NCBI GenBank assembly: GCA_944390805.1
Contig: CALXQW010000014.1
Location: 1 to 50,180, forward strand
Origin: an uncultured Opitutales bacterium
GTDB lineage: Bacteria; Verrucomicrobiota; Verrucomicrobiia; Opitutales; Intestinicryptomonadaceae
Direction of reading: 5' to 3'
DNA: 50,180 nucleotides
Shown: one piece after another, positions 1-8,837 of the stretch
Numbering within the stretch: position 1 is the first letter of the stretch
How the letters are laid out: every line of letters begins with the position of its first letter
Made by a program: the position numbers and the translations under genes
The notes under the pieces: model-generated
The model's input: only the letters and a program-made list of their open reading frames with translations
Databases searched by the model: none
Told to the model about the DNA's origin: nothing

Positions 1-456
1 AGGGACGATATAATATTATGCGGAGAGCCCGTTTACAGCTGGTTTGGACTCCGTGCGGAAGACAGGGACTTTGAGGAAGGAACACATGTTGTTGTAAATC
101 TTGTTGCTGAAAATGGCCCGGCAAAAAAAGCCGGATTTAAACCAGGAGACGTAATTTTGGAAGTGTGCGGCAAGACAGTTCAAAATAATACGCAGATGCG
201 CGCAATTACGTTTTTTGTGCGTCCGGGAGAGGTGGCTAAGTTTAAGGTGTTGAGGGACGGGAAGATTGTAAGGTTAGATTTGATTGCGGAAAAGATGGAT
301 TCTGAGATAGTTAAATCGGCGGAGAAGGGACTTAAGCCGGACTTCGGCGAGAATTCCATATGTGCCGCAAGACAGGGCGAAAAAGAGAAATCGAAGTCCG
401 GAGCGGCAAAAGGTGGCGCCGGTGTCTCCGAAGGGGGAGAAAAAGTTCTGAAATGA
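1..456 (+). CDS. PDZ-domain protein, C-terminal part (Do/HtrA-like protease tail)
   Basis: The frame is open from the first base, so the gene begins outside the window. About 151 codons remain. A PDZ domain is visible: the G-L-R carboxylate-loop region near codon 18, then A-K-K-A-G-F-K-P-G-D-V-I (typical 'AGL.PGDVI' strand) around codons 43-54, followed by R-D-G-K near codon 85. The last 40 residues are polar and low complexity (K, G, E, S). PDZ domains with this spacing occur at the C-terminus of periplasmic HtrA/DegP proteases, and a complete paralogue lies at 5298-6701. The protease domain itself is not seen here, so a non-protease PDZ protein is possible. The stop overlaps the metX start (ATGA), indicating translational coupling. 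Confidence 0.7.
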   Translation, partial: RDDIILCGEPVYSWFGLRAEDRDFEEGTHVVVNLVAENGPAKKAGFKPGDVILEVCGKTVQNNTQMRAITFFVRPGEVAKFKVLRDGKIVRLDLIAEKMDSEIVKSAEKGLKPDFGENSICAARQGEKEKSKSGAAKGGAGVSEGGEKVLK

Positions 457-1604
457 ACAACTCCGATTATATAGACAGCAATGCGGAAGGTGAAGTTGGA
501 ATAGTGGAGTTTTCCGATTTCCACTGCGCTGAACCGCTCGACTTTGCGCTCGGCGGAAGGCTTGAGTCTTTCAACATACGCTATGAGACATACGGAACGC
601 TAAATGCGGAGAAGTCCAACGCAATATTGGTCTGCCACGCTCTTAGCGGAGACCACCACTGCGCAGGGGTATATTCCATATCCGACAAAAAACAAGGATG
701 GTGGAACAATATAATAGGCCCGAACAAACCGCTGGATACAAATAAATATTTTGTGATAGGCTCAAACTGCATAGGCGGCTGTCTGGGATCTACAGGGCCG
801 GGCAGTATAAATCCGGCGACAGGCAAGCCGTACAATATGACCTTTCCCATAGTTACCATAAAAGATATGGTGGCTGCGCAAAAGAGGCTGGTGGATTTTC
901 TAGGCATAAAAAAATTAAAGCTGATAATAGGCGGATCTATGGGAGGCATGCAGGCTCTCCAATGGGCTGTGGATTATCCTGATAGTGCTGAAAAAATTAT
1001 AGCTTTGGCTACAACGGCCTATCAGAACGCGCAGGCTATAGCCTTTAACGAGGTGGGCAGATCTGCCATAATGAGGGATCCGTTGTGGAACGGTGGGTCT
1101 TATACGCATTCGTCGTTTCCGGCAGACGGGCTTTCAACGGCAAGAATGATGGCGCATATAACCTATCTTTCAAAGGTTGGGCTCGACGCAAAATTTGGTA
1201 GGCACAAGCGCAATTTGCAAAGCGGAGATCCAAACTCCATATTCCTTCCGAGTTTTGAGATAGAAAATTATCTGCACCATCAGGGCGACAGCTTTGTGAA
1301 CAGGTTCGACGCTAACACCTATCTTTATTTTACAAAGGCGCTGGACATTTTTGACTTGCGCGGAAAAAATGGCACGCTTGAGGAGACTTTTGAGAGTGTA
1401 AAAGCGCCGGTTCTGACAGTTGGGTTTACGTCGGATTGGCTATTTCCGCCGTCGCAGAACAAGGAGATAGTAAATGCGCTCATACGCATAAAAAAGCGCG
1501 CGGCATACGCTGAAGTGGAAAGCCAGCTTGGGCACGACTCTTTTCTGATAGAGTCTCCGCGCCTATACGAACTTATAAGGAATTTTTTAGATGCAAACGC
1601 CTAA
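453..1604 (+). CDS. metX: Homoserine O-acetyltransferase MetX
   Basis: Alpha/beta-hydrolase that acetylates (or succinylates) homoserine, the first committed step of methionine synthesis; cytoplasmic. 383 residues, usual family length. The nucleophile elbow G-G-S-M-G-G-M-Q puts the catalytic Ser at residue 162. The acid is Asp328 in S-D-W-L-F-P-P and the His is His361 in L-G-H-D-S-F. I chose the ATG at 453, which overlaps the upstream stop as ATGA and begins M-N-N-S-D-Y; the frame is open further upstream, but that extension overlaps the preceding gene and is unlike the family. The next gene, metW, overlaps its end by 14 bases, the usual metXW pairing. Acetyl versus succinyl donor cannot be decided from sequence alone. 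Confidence 0.95.
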   Translation: MNNSDYIDSNAEGEVGIVEFSDFHCAEPLDFALGGRLESFNIRYETYGTLNAEKSNAILVCHALSGDHHCAGVYSISDKKQGWWNNIIGPNKPLDTNKYFVIGSNCIGGCLGSTGPGSINPATGKPYNMTFPIVTIKDMVAAQKRLVDFLGIKKLKLIIGGSMGGMQALQWAVDYPDSAEKIIALATTAYQNAQAIAFNEVGRSAIMRDPLWNGGSYTHSSFPADGLSTARMMAHITYLSKVGLDAKFGRHKRNLQSGDPNSIFLPSFEIENYLHHQGDSFVNRFDANTYLYFTKALDIFDLRGKNGTLEETFESVKAPVLTVGFTSDWLFPPSQNKEIVNALIRIKKRAAYAEVESQLGHDSFLIESPRLYELIRNFLDANA

Positions 1605-2217
1605 GAAGGACAACAATTTCTCCAAAAGAAAAGTTGAGCTTGGCGCCATAAGTGAATGGGTGTCGGAAGGCGAGAGCGTGCTCGACTTGGGATGCGGTAG
1701 GGGAGTGCTTCTTGAAAAGCTCGTAAGGGAAAAGAAGATTTACGGAGTTGGAGTTGATAGCGATTTCGAGAAGATTTCGCGGGCGATAAAGCGCGGTCTT
1801 AACGTAATACACGGAGACATATGCGAGGCGCTCTCCAGCTTTGAGGACAAATCTTTCGATTGGATAGTCTGCTCAAGAACCCTGCCGGAGCTTGAAGATC
1901 CGGAGAGGGTTGTAAAGGAGTCTTTGAGGGTTGCCCGCCGCGTTGCTGTGGGATTTATAAACCACGGATTTTGGATAAACAGGCTAAATTATCTTTTTAA
2001 AGGCGAAAGAATAGTAAATAAGGTGTATCCAGACCGCTGGTGGCAGTCGAGGCCGACAAACCCAATAAGCGTAAGCGCATTTAAAGATTTTTGCGAAACT
2101 AACGATATAACCATAAATAGAAGGCGTTTTCTCGGTGCAAACTGGCGTACAAGAATAGAGTTTATGCCAAATTTGTTTTCCGGATACGCAATATTTGAAT
2201 TAACTCAGAACAAATAA
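1591..2217 (+). CDS. metW: Methionine biosynthesis protein MetW (SAM-methyltransferase fold)
   Basis: 208 residues with a class I SAM-dependent methyltransferase fold: V-L-D-L-G-C-G-R-G near residues 30-38 (motif I), then G-V-G-V-D-S-D and D-W-I-V-C-S-R-T-L. MetW proteins associate with MetX homoserine acyltransferase and are needed for its full function in several bacteria. The ATG at 1591 lies inside the end of metX, so the two are almost certainly co-translated. The late segment with R-W-W-Q-S-R-P-T-N-P-I is typical of MetW and separates it from generic methyltransferases. Confidence 0.92.
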   Translation: MQTPKKDNNFSKRKVELGAISEWVSEGESVLDLGCGRGVLLEKLVREKKIYGVGVDSDFEKISRAIKRGLNVIHGDICEALSSFEDKSFDWIVCSRTLPELEDPERVVKESLRVARRVAVGFINHGFWINRLNYLFKGERIVNKVYPDRWWQSRPTNPISVSAFKDFCETNDITINRRRFLGANWRTRIEFMPNLFSGYAIFELTQNK

Positions 2218-2219
2218 AG

Positions 2220-2801
2220 ATGAGCGAAGAAAATAAAACAGAGGAAAAACAAGTCCCCCAGAACGAACAGATAAAAAAGCTCTTTTTAAAGGAGCGCAAA
2301 ATATTTTTGTGGGACGAGGTTACCGATGAGAGTGCCGCAGATGCGGTAGAAAAGCTTCTGTATCTGAATATGCAGGACTCCAAAAAGGATATAACATTTT
2401 ACATAAGCACTCCCGGAGGTTCCATAAGCGCCGGAATGGCCATTTACGATACCATGAAGCTTATAAAGGCTCCGGTGAATGTTGTTGTGACAGGCATTGC
2501 CATGAGCATGGGATCAATACTTCTTTCCGCCGCCAAAAAAGGCAGAAGATTTTTGTTCCCGCATGCGCGCGTTATGATACACCAGCCGCTAATAATGGGG
2601 CAGATGAGCGGAACTGCGGTTGATATCCACATACAGGCCCAGGAGATGGAGCGTATGAGGGAAGAGCTAAACCATATATTGGCAGACGCCTCTGGCCAGC
2701 CGTACGAGAAAGTCTGCAAAGATACCGATAGAGACTTCTATATGACGGCTCAGGAGGCAATAGACTACGGCTTGGCGGATAAAATCGTAACGGAAATATA
2801 A
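2220..2801 (+). CDS. clpP: ATP-dependent Clp protease proteolytic subunit
   Basis: 193-residue serine peptidase that forms the double-heptamer barrel working with ClpX or ClpA. Catalytic Ser96 is in G-I-A-M-S-M-G-S, slightly divergent from the common G-Q-A-A-S-M-G. His121 is in R-V-M-I-H-Q-P, and the Asp is in the D-T-D-R-D-F-Y-M region near residue 170, as in the family. The N-terminal 20 residues are Glu/Lys/Gln-rich and probably a propeptide or axial-loop extension. It starts 2 bases after the metW stop, so it sits in the same transcript. No clpX, clpA or tig gene is beside it, which is unusual for clpP. Confidence 0.93.
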   Translation: MSEENKTEEKQVPQNEQIKKLFLKERKIFLWDEVTDESAADAVEKLLYLNMQDSKKDITFYISTPGGSISAGMAIYDTMKLIKAPVNVVVTGIAMSMGSILLSAAKKGRRFLFPHARVMIHQPLIMGQMSGTAVDIHIQAQEMERMREELNHILADASGQPYEKVCKDTDRDFYMTAQEAIDYGLADKIVTEI

Positions 2802-2885
2802 ATCGATTATCGAAAAAAAAGATTTGAAGTTTTTTGCGTAAACTGTTTTATCGGACGCGCAAACAAAAAAACAAACACAAACTTA

Positions 2886-3548
2886 ATGGCAAATAATTCA
2901 CTTCCTCAAGGCGGATACAAACCGGGCGGATATAGGCCCGGCGGAAACGCCTCAAATCCAAGATTCCAGAAAGGTAAAACTTTCGGACCGCGCCGCAACG
3001 AGAGAATAAGGGCGCCAAAAATTAGGGTCATAGGCCCAAATGGAACGCAGATAGGAGTTATGACTCCGTATGAAGCTCTCGGTATAGCCCGCAAACTTGG
3101 TCTGGATTTGCTGGAGGTCTCGCCGACGGCGGAACCGCCTGTATGCAGAATTCTCGACTATGGAAAATACATGTACGAGGAATCTAAAAAACAGAAGTCT
3201 CACAAGTCGTCGGCGCCAAAGCTAAAGGAGATTAAGCTCCGCCCGACAACAGAAAATCACGACTTCATGACAAAGCTTCGCAGTGCGGAGAAATTCCTCT
3301 ATGCGGGCAATAAGCTCAAGATTACTCTGACCATGCGCGGCAGGGAAATGGAATATAAAGACCAGGCCTTTGAGAATGTAAAAAGGTGCATAGATGAGCT
3401 TTCACATGTTGGCACTAAGGATTCCGAGCCAAGGCTTGCCGGCAGAAATATAACGGTAACCGTATCTCCTTTACCTCAGGCACAGCGCAAATTGAAGTAT
3501 TCAAACTCTGCCGACGAAATGCCAGAGGACGACTCTGACGCAGAGTAG
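2886..3548 (+). CDS. infC: Translation initiation factor IF-3
   Basis: 220 residues. The conserved IF-3 core begins at R-R-N-E-R-I-R-A-P-K-I-R-V-I near residue 37. The N-domain has L-D-L-L-E-V-S-P-T-A-E-P-P-V-C-R-I-L-D-Y-G-K. The C-domain has K-E-I-K-L-R-P-T-T-E-N-H-D-F. IF-3 binds the 30S subunit, blocks premature 50S joining and polices start-codon choice. Two features are off-norm: a Gly/Tyr/Pro-rich N-terminal extension of about 35 residues and an acidic Asp/Glu-rich tail. It starts with a plain ATG, so the AUU-based autoregulation of enterobacterial infC is not apparent. No rpmI/rplT follow; a cell-wall amidase does. Confidence 0.95.
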   Translation: MANNSLPQGGYKPGGYRPGGNASNPRFQKGKTFGPRRNERIRAPKIRVIGPNGTQIGVMTPYEALGIARKLGLDLLEVSPTAEPPVCRILDYGKYMYEESKKQKSHKSSAPKLKEIKLRPTTENHDFMTKLRSAEKFLYAGNKLKITLTMRGREMEYKDQAFENVKRCIDELSHVGTKDSEPRLAGRNITVTVSPLPQAQRKLKYSNSADEMPEDDSDAE

Positions 3549-3685
3549 TTATAGGCATAAAAACCATTCAGGCGGCGCTTGCTCGCCGCTTGTAAAGGTT
3601 TAAGATGAGTTTTTACTGAGGAGATTTCTGGGGTTTCGGATTTTAATTTTTGTCCAGAAGAGGTGGGGGTATTGCAGGAATAGAG

Positions 3686-4804
3686 ATGTTTGATAGAGAT
3701 TTTAAGGGAACTAGCAGACCGGAAGATGCAAATATTGCTCTCTGCCGTCCGGACGGATTTCTCTATCCGCAATCTTCCGCTGTATTTGACGCTCTAAAGG
3801 GAGCCGAGAGTTTATCTATATCGCGCAGAGGTTTTGTAAAGGCTGTTCTTGCGGCGCTGGCATTTCCAACATTCTTTAGCGGAGCTGAGGCTCTGGAAAT
3901 AAAAGGGGTTGAGTATGTATCTATTCCGCAGGTAGCCAAAATGATGGGAATGCGCTGGAAGACCATAGTGGCAAAGAAGAGGCAGAACATTTACAGTGCC
4001 TATTCTCAGCTTTCCTTCGATGTGCACCAGCGCGATATGGTTCTAAATGGAAACAAGATTTGGCTTGGGTTTCCTGTGGCGCTTTCGGGCAGCACTCTTT
4101 ATATGGCCTTGAGCGATTATTACAAAAACTTGCGTCCTATACTTTTTCCAAGCACTTCAGGAACAGTTCCAAGTTCTTATACCGTAGTAATAGACGCCGG
4201 GCATGGCGGGAAAGATAACGGCGCACAGAACAAAAGGCTGGGGCTTATTGAAAAAAACGCAACTTTGGATTTGGCAAAAAGGGTTGGTGCAATACTGAAG
4301 GCAAGAGGACACAGGGTGTTATATACCCGCACAAAAGATGTGTTTCTTGAGCTTGAAGACCGTTCAAAATATGCCAATGCAAATAGAGGCTCGATATTTT
4401 TAAGTTTGCATTTTAATGCTGCGGGTGCGAGTGCGGCGGGCGTGGAAACTTTTGCTCTTACGCCTTCTGGACAGCCATCTACAAGTTCCGTTGGAGCTAG
4501 TGTATCTGATAAAAAAAGTTATTTTGGAAACGCGTACGATCCGTGGAATGTACTTCTTGCATATTATATACAAACGCAGATCAGGCAGAAGACCGGCGCT
4601 CAAGATAGGGGCATAAAACGCGCGCGCTTTGTGGTGCTTAAGGGCGTAAAGATGCCTGCTGTTCTTGTTGAGGGAGGATTTATTACAAATTCATACGAAG
4701 GAAGAAAGCTGATGTCTTCAAAGTACAGGCAAAGCCTTGCAGAGGGCATTGCTGCTGGAGTTACAAAGTATGCTTCTACCTTGTACAGATATAGAAAAAA
4801 ATAA
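3686..4804 (+). CDS. N-acetylmuramoyl-L-alanine amidase with Tat signal (Amidase_3)
   Basis: Zinc amidase that cuts the bond between MurNAc and the stem peptide during wall remodelling or cell separation. The catalytic domain starts near residue 165 with V-V-I-D-A-G-H-G-G. Zinc and catalytic residues are visible as His in A-G-H-G-G, Glu in G-L-I-E-K-N, His in L-S-L-H-F-N-A and Glu in V-E-G-G-F. A twin-arginine motif, S-R-R-G-F-V-K at residues 46-52, is followed by a hydrophobic stretch ending A-E-A, indicating export by the Tat route as for AmiA/AmiC. The n-region of about 45 residues is long. I chose the ATG at 3686, with AGGA 7 bases upstream; an in-frame TTG at 3650 is the alternative. tatA is encoded at 38071-38337. 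Confidence 0.88.
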   Translation: MFDRDFKGTSRPEDANIALCRPDGFLYPQSSAVFDALKGAESLSISRRGFVKAVLAALAFPTFFSGAEALEIKGVEYVSIPQVAKMMGMRWKTIVAKKRQNIYSAYSQLSFDVHQRDMVLNGNKIWLGFPVALSGSTLYMALSDYYKNLRPILFPSTSGTVPSSYTVVIDAGHGGKDNGAQNKRLGLIEKNATLDLAKRVGAILKARGHRVLYTRTKDVFLELEDRSKYANANRGSIFLSLHFNAAGASAAGVETFALTPSGQPSTSSVGASVSDKKSYFGNAYDPWNVLLAYYIQTQIRQKTGAQDRGIKRARFVVLKGVKMPAVLVEGGFITNSYEGRKLMSSKYRQSLAEGIAAGVTKYASTLYRYRKK

Positions 4805-4830
4805 AAAATTTTTTATAGATAAATTTTTAT

Positions 4831-5253
4831 ATGGCTAAGAAAAACGATAAACTTTTAAGCGGACTTACGCTTTTGGGAATACATAAGAATAAGCCTGTGC
4901 GCAAATTGGAAACTTTTCCCAATACGGCTAAGGGGCGCTATTACCTGGTTGAATTAGAGACTTCGGAATTTACATGTTTGTGCCCGGCAACCGGACAGCC
5001 GGACTTTGCGGATATAAAAATATCTTATGTTCCGGGAGAGAAAATTGTGGAGAGCAAATCTCTAAAGCTTTATTTGTGGTCTTTTAGAAACGAAGGATGT
5101 TTCCATGAGCATGTTGTAAACAGAATCTTGGACGATCTGGTTAAGGCTTTAGACCCTGTTTGGTGCGAGGTTCTTGGGCGCTTTAACGCAAGAGGCGGCA
5201 TAGCTATAAATGTGCGGGCATCGAGCGGTAAAAAACCCGACGGAATTGATTGA
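4831..5253 (+). CDS. queF: NADPH-dependent 7-cyano-7-deazaguanine reductase (preQ0 reductase)
   Basis: 140 residues, the single-domain (type I) QueF. It reduces the nitrile of preQ0 to the amine of preQ1, the base later inserted into tRNA for queuosine. The nucleophile is Cys51 in F-T-C-L-C-P-A-T-G-Q-P-D-F-A, with the catalytic Asp58 just after. The QueF signature E-S-K-S-L-K-L-Y-L-W-S-F-R-N-E follows at residues 74-88. No other queuosine genes (queC, queD, queE, tgt) are beside it and the short leader leaves no room for a preQ1 riboswitch. Confidence 0.95.
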   Translation: MAKKNDKLLSGLTLLGIHKNKPVRKLETFPNTAKGRYYLVELETSEFTCLCPATGQPDFADIKISYVPGEKIVESKSLKLYLWSFRNEGCFHEHVVNRILDDLVKALDPVWCEVLGRFNARGGIAINVRASSGKKPDGID

Positions 5254-5297
5254 TTTAATCTCTCGCGCCGTATGTGGAACATACTGCGCAGTTATTT

Positions 5298-6701
5298 ATG
5301 CCGCATTTTATGGATATGGGAAAGCTGATTTCACGGGCGCTTCTGTGTGCCGCGGCCGGAATATTGCCTTTGACTCTGACAGTTTCATGTTCGTCTATTT
5401 CCTCTGATACATCCTATGCCGACGAAACTTTGCCTGGGTTTAAGAACTTGTTGGACAGTGTAGTTAAGATAGATGTATGGGAGAAAACCCAGTCCGACGG
5501 CGGCAGCAGAATAGTGCGCTCTGTTGGCAGTGGGGCGATAATATCAAAAGATGGCCTTATAATTACAAATGCGCACGTTGTTAATATATATGCCCAGAGA
5601 ATAGTAGTTACGCTGCCTTCTTTGGAGCGTGTAGGAGCGAAATTTATAGGCTGGGACCACTGGACTGATCTTGCGCTTATTCAAATAGACCTCGACGAGG
5701 TAAAACGCAGGGGGTTGAAATTCTCCTATGCGCAATTTGGCAACTCAGACGCTCTTTATCCTGGTTGCACAGTTTATGCGGTGGGTACTCCGCATGGTTT
5801 TGCTAGAACTGTTACAAAGGGAATAGTATCAAATACAAACAGATTCTTTGAGGGAACCTTGCTTGATAGCGGATATGAAACCGGTTCTTTCAATACCTGG
5901 ATTCAGACTGATGCGGCGATAAATCCGGGCAATAGCGGTGGCCCTCTGGTATTGCCCGATGGAGAAATTGTTGGAATAAATACGCGCGCGTATCTTGGCG
6001 CGGGAAATTTGGGCTTTTCGATACCGTCGAATGTGGCAAAAAGAGTTGCTGAAGAGATTAAAAATTCTGGCGGGGTTGAAAGGAGCTATGTAGGTATAAC
6101 TCCGGATTCCATGCAAGATATGGAATCTTACTTCGACATAGACGCCAACAGGGGAGTGCTTATAAGAAATGTAGATACGGCCTCTCCTGCTGCGGTTGCG
6201 GGAATTTTGCCTGGAGACATTCTGCTGAAGATAAATTCAAAGGAGGTTGACGGGCGTTTCCCGGAACAGATTCCGGAAATAATGAATTCAATATCGTCAA
6301 TTCCCGTTGGCGATACTGTAAAAATTACAGTTCTGCGCTCAGGAAAAGAAAAGGAATTTGAACTGAAAACGGAACCGCTCGAAAGCCGTGTTGGAAAAGA
6401 ATACGCCCTTGAAAAATGGGGAGCGGGTATAAGGCAAATTACAAGGGTCTTTGCAAGGGATGCTAAAATTGATACAGACTCAAAACTTCTTGTAATAGGA
6501 GTTCGTGAGGGGTTCCCGTTTGACCTTGCTGGAATTGAACGCGGCGACATAATCTTATCGGTCGACAGGAAGAAAGTTAGAACCATGGACGATTTGGAGA
6601 AAGTCTATGGGCAGCTTTCCGACGCAAAAAAGGACGTTCTAATTGAGGTGATGCGCTCCCACGGAATATCATTCCATGTATTGAAGGCGCGTTCTGAGTA
6701 G
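5298..6701 (+). CDS. DegP/HtrA-like serine protease with two PDZ domains
   Basis: Trypsin-like periplasmic protease of about 467 residues. The triad is visible: His in T-N-A-H-V-V, Asp in H-W-T-D-L-A-L-I and Ser in N-P-G-N-S-G-G-P. Two PDZ domains follow, the first with P-A-A-V-A-G-I-L-P-G-D-I-L and the second with F-D-L-A-G-I-E-R-G-D-I-I-L. The N-terminus is a signal sequence ending L-T-V-S-C-S-S, so it may be a lipoprotein with a weak lipobox. Start choice is uncertain: ATGs at 5298, 5310 and 5316 are all possible and none has a clear ribosome-binding site; the last gives the most compact signal peptide. A GTG at 5274 is also in frame. Family role: envelope protein quality control. Confidence 0.9.
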   Translation: MPHFMDMGKLISRALLCAAAGILPLTLTVSCSSISSDTSYADETLPGFKNLLDSVVKIDVWEKTQSDGGSRIVRSVGSGAIISKDGLIITNAHVVNIYAQRIVVTLPSLERVGAKFIGWDHWTDLALIQIDLDEVKRRGLKFSYAQFGNSDALYPGCTVYAVGTPHGFARTVTKGIVSNTNRFFEGTLLDSGYETGSFNTWIQTDAAINPGNSGGPLVLPDGEIVGINTRAYLGAGNLGFSIPSNVAKRVAEEIKNSGGVERSYVGITPDSMQDMESYFDIDANRGVLIRNVDTASPAAVAGILPGDILLKINSKEVDGRFPEQIPEIMNSISSIPVGDTVKITVLRSGKEKEFELKTEPLESRVGKEYALEKWGAGIRQITRVFARDAKIDTDSKLLVIGVREGFPFDLAGIERGDIILSVDRKKVRTMDDLEKVYGQLSDAKKDVLIEVMRSHGISFHVLKARSE

Positions 6702-6875
6702 TAGGGTAGTTTTCTGCTCTATTCCAAATGGGAATTCATCTTGATGTAGATATGCGGTGTATGCATGGTAGATTATGCCTGTTGCCGGATTAATATGTAT
6801 GGAACTGTGCTTGTTTAAAAATTGTCATTTTTTATGCTGGGATAATACTCTTATTTTCAATATAAGGAAAATGAG

Positions 6876-7976
6876 ATGAAAACTTTATCCGAATATATAA
6901 AGCAAGGAATAGATCTTGGAGCTACCGATATTCATTTTTGCGAAAATGAACCCGTCAGGGCGAGAATTAACACTCAGATGACTCCGCTGGACGACGGCTA
7001 TCCAATCCGGCGCGGCAAGCTGCTTGAGCAGGTTATTGCCTTATGCGATGAAGAAGAGAGGGAAAGGCTAATTGCCAGATTCAATTCCGGGAATGATATA
7101 GACTTTTCGTTCACAATACACGCTTCACGCATACGCGCAAATGTATTCAAAACTGAAAAAGGAGTTGGAGCGTCTTTGAGGATAATTCCGCATACTCCTC
7201 TTACGGCTTCGCAGATAGGAATACCCTTTGCTGCGCTTGATGTATGTAAGGCAAGCCACGGCATATTTGTAATTACCGGGGCGAGCGGGTCTGGGAAATC
7301 AACCACGCTTGCGGCATTGGTAGAGCAGATAAATATGTCGAGAAAAAACCACATAATAACGATAGAAGACCCGATAGAGTACCTTTTTACAAGCAAGCTT
7401 TCCATGATCAGTCAGAGGGAGGTTGGCAGGCATTCCCCCAGTTTTTACGACGCCTTGCGTTCAGCCTTGAGAGAAGACCCAGACGTTATCGTGCTTGGCG
7501 AAATGCGCGACTTGGAAAGTACCAGAATAGCCATGGAACTTGCAGAGACTGGGCATCTTGTATTCACAACTTTGCACACACGAACTGCTGCGGCTACTAT
7601 AGACAGAATAATAGGGCAGTTTCCCGCGGGAGACCAACCGGTAATTCGCAGCATGCTTGCCGACAATCTGCTTGGCGTAATGACGCAAGATTTGCTCGTG
7701 AAAAAACGTGGTGGCGTAATTGCCGCCTTTGAACTTCTTCTTGCGTCTCCTGCGCTGAGGAATCTGATTAGAGAGGGGAAAACCTACCAAATTTCTACAA
7801 TAATTCAGACCTCGTCTAAGAGTGGAATGTTCTCTAAGGAAGACTCTCTCGAAAGGCTTGTTGCGGCGGATACGGTGTCGGCCGAAGAGGCGTTGAGAGT
7901 AGCTCCGGATAGGGAGGCTTTGCTTGCACGATTAAGGTCTAACCCGCGTATAGATTTAAGAAATATGTACATATAA
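6876..7976 (+). CDS. pilT: PilT-type twitching motility / secretion ATPase
   Basis: 366-residue hexameric ATPase that in the PilT family drives retraction of type IV pili. Walker A is G-A-S-G-S-G-K-S-T (residues 135-143). The Asp box reads E-D-P-I-E-Y, Walker B is V-I-V-L-G-E-M-R-D, and the His box is T-G-H-L-V-F-T-T-L-H-T, which is specific for PilT-like members. The C-terminal A-I-R-N-L-I-R-E-G-K motif of PilT appears as A-L-R-N-L-I-R-E-G-K. The start ATG at 6876 has AAGGA about 6 bases upstream. No pilB, pilC or pilin lies beside it, so it is an orphan here. The Walker A Pro/Thr positions are changed (GPTG to GASG), which is tolerated in the family. Confidence 0.88.
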   Translation: MKTLSEYIKQGIDLGATDIHFCENEPVRARINTQMTPLDDGYPIRRGKLLEQVIALCDEEERERLIARFNSGNDIDFSFTIHASRIRANVFKTEKGVGASLRIIPHTPLTASQIGIPFAALDVCKASHGIFVITGASGSGKSTTLAALVEQINMSRKNHIITIEDPIEYLFTSKLSMISQREVGRHSPSFYDALRSALREDPDVIVLGEMRDLESTRIAMELAETGHLVFTTLHTRTAAATIDRIIGQFPAGDQPVIRSMLADNLLGVMTQDLLVKKRGGVIAAFELLLASPALRNLIREGKTYQISTIIQTSSKSGMFSKEDSLERLVAADTVSAEEALRVAPDREALLARLRSNPRIDLRNMYI

Positions 7977-7990
7977 TTCTGTTGATGTGC

Positions 7991-8027
7991 AAAAAAAATC
8001 CCGCCACTGTCTTTGGCGGGATTTTTT
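7991..8027. terminator. Bidirectional rho-independent terminator
   Basis: Perfect stem TCCCGCCA/TGGCGGGA with a 7-base loop, flanked by A8 on the left and T6 on the right. It sits between the converging pilT (plus) and Bax-inhibitor (minus) genes and can serve both. Confidence 0.9.
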
Positions 8028-8040
8028 ACTTTGCCGTATG

Positions 8041-8736
8041 CTATCTGCGGCTTGCCAGCATAAACTGGAGTATGTACCAGAAAAGCAGCGCAACAGACGC
8101 AAATAATCCAAGGGCTGCAGCAACGTATTGCGTGTCGGAATAGTCCCTTGCCACGGCGCTTGTCTGGTATAAAATTGAAGCCGCCGCAAAAAGTATCATG
8201 GCTCCCGAAAACCACAAACCAAGTGGGAACCCGAAAAGTATGGAGCATACTATAATTCCCAAAGCCGCAAAAGAACCTATAATTAAAAAGCTCCTTAAGA
8301 ATGAGAAATCTTTGCCCGAAAACAGAACTGTAAACGTAAGCCCCGCAACCAACGCAGCAGTTAGTATTGCCGCATTTGCTATAGCCTGAGGCGCAATTGC
8401 GTTTGCAAGAAGCATAAGCGGCAGGAATATTATGGATTCAGCAATTACATATAGTACAAGGCCTGCGTATTGAATGCCTATAGATGTTGGAGACAACGCC
8501 CAACTGTTGGCTATCCACGAAACTCCCATAAACGCAAGAAGCACTATCAGCCAGTTCGACCCGTTCGTCATCTTTACCGCAAGCTCCACCGCCGGCGGGT
8601 AATTTATCAAAAACGCCTCAAGCAATCCGAAAAGCAGAAGCGCAACAGCAAGAACCGCGTAGGTCTTGCGTATGAATATAGATCTCGCCGACGCCTTCGC
8701 GGCGGAATTTTCAAAATAATTTTCTGTATAACTCAT
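8041..8736 (-). CDS. Bax inhibitor-1 / YccA family membrane protein
   Basis: 231 residues with about seven hydrophobic transmembrane segments separated by short loops. The cytoplasmic N-terminus reads M-S-Y-T-E-N-Y-F. This is the pattern of the BI-1/YbhL/YccA (UPF0005) family; its characterised members are pH-sensitive calcium-leak channels or modulators of the membrane protease FtsH. The last helix ends in a short basic tail (A-S-R-R). I chose the ATG at 8736, which has AAAGGA upstream on the minus strand, rather than an in-frame upstream codon that would add 13 poorly fitting residues. It stands alone between two terminators. Confidence 0.85.
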   Translation of the reverse strand: MSYTENYFENSAAKASARSIFIRKTYAVLAVALLLFGLLEAFLINYPPAVELAVKMTNGSNWLIVLLAFMGVSWIANSWALSPTSIGIQYAGLVLYVIAESIIFLPLMLLANAIAPQAIANAAILTAALVAGLTFTVLFSGKDFSFLRSFLIIGSFAALGIIVCSILFGFPLGLWFSGAMILFAAASILYQTSAVARDYSDTQYVAAALGLFASVALLFWYILQFMLASRR

Positions 8737-8756
8737 TGTTCTATTCCTTTCTATCG

Positions 8757-8791
8757 TAAAAAAAGCCGGCATCATAAGTAAAACCGGCTTT
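8757..8791 (-). terminator. Rho-independent terminator after the GH127 gene
   Basis: Read on the minus strand: AAAAGCCGG, a loop of about 13 bases, CCGGCTTTT and further Ts. It lies 47 bases past the stop of the arabinofuranosidase gene and before the Bax-inhibitor gene. Confidence 0.8.
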
Positions 8792-8837
8792 TACTGTTAT
8801 TTTTTATGTGTTTTATGCGCGCGTTTTACTGGTAAAC

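Noticed and set aside
3572..3589. Hairpin GCGGCG/CGCCGC downstream of infC
   Set aside because: No T-run follows and the stem is short; not counted as a terminator.
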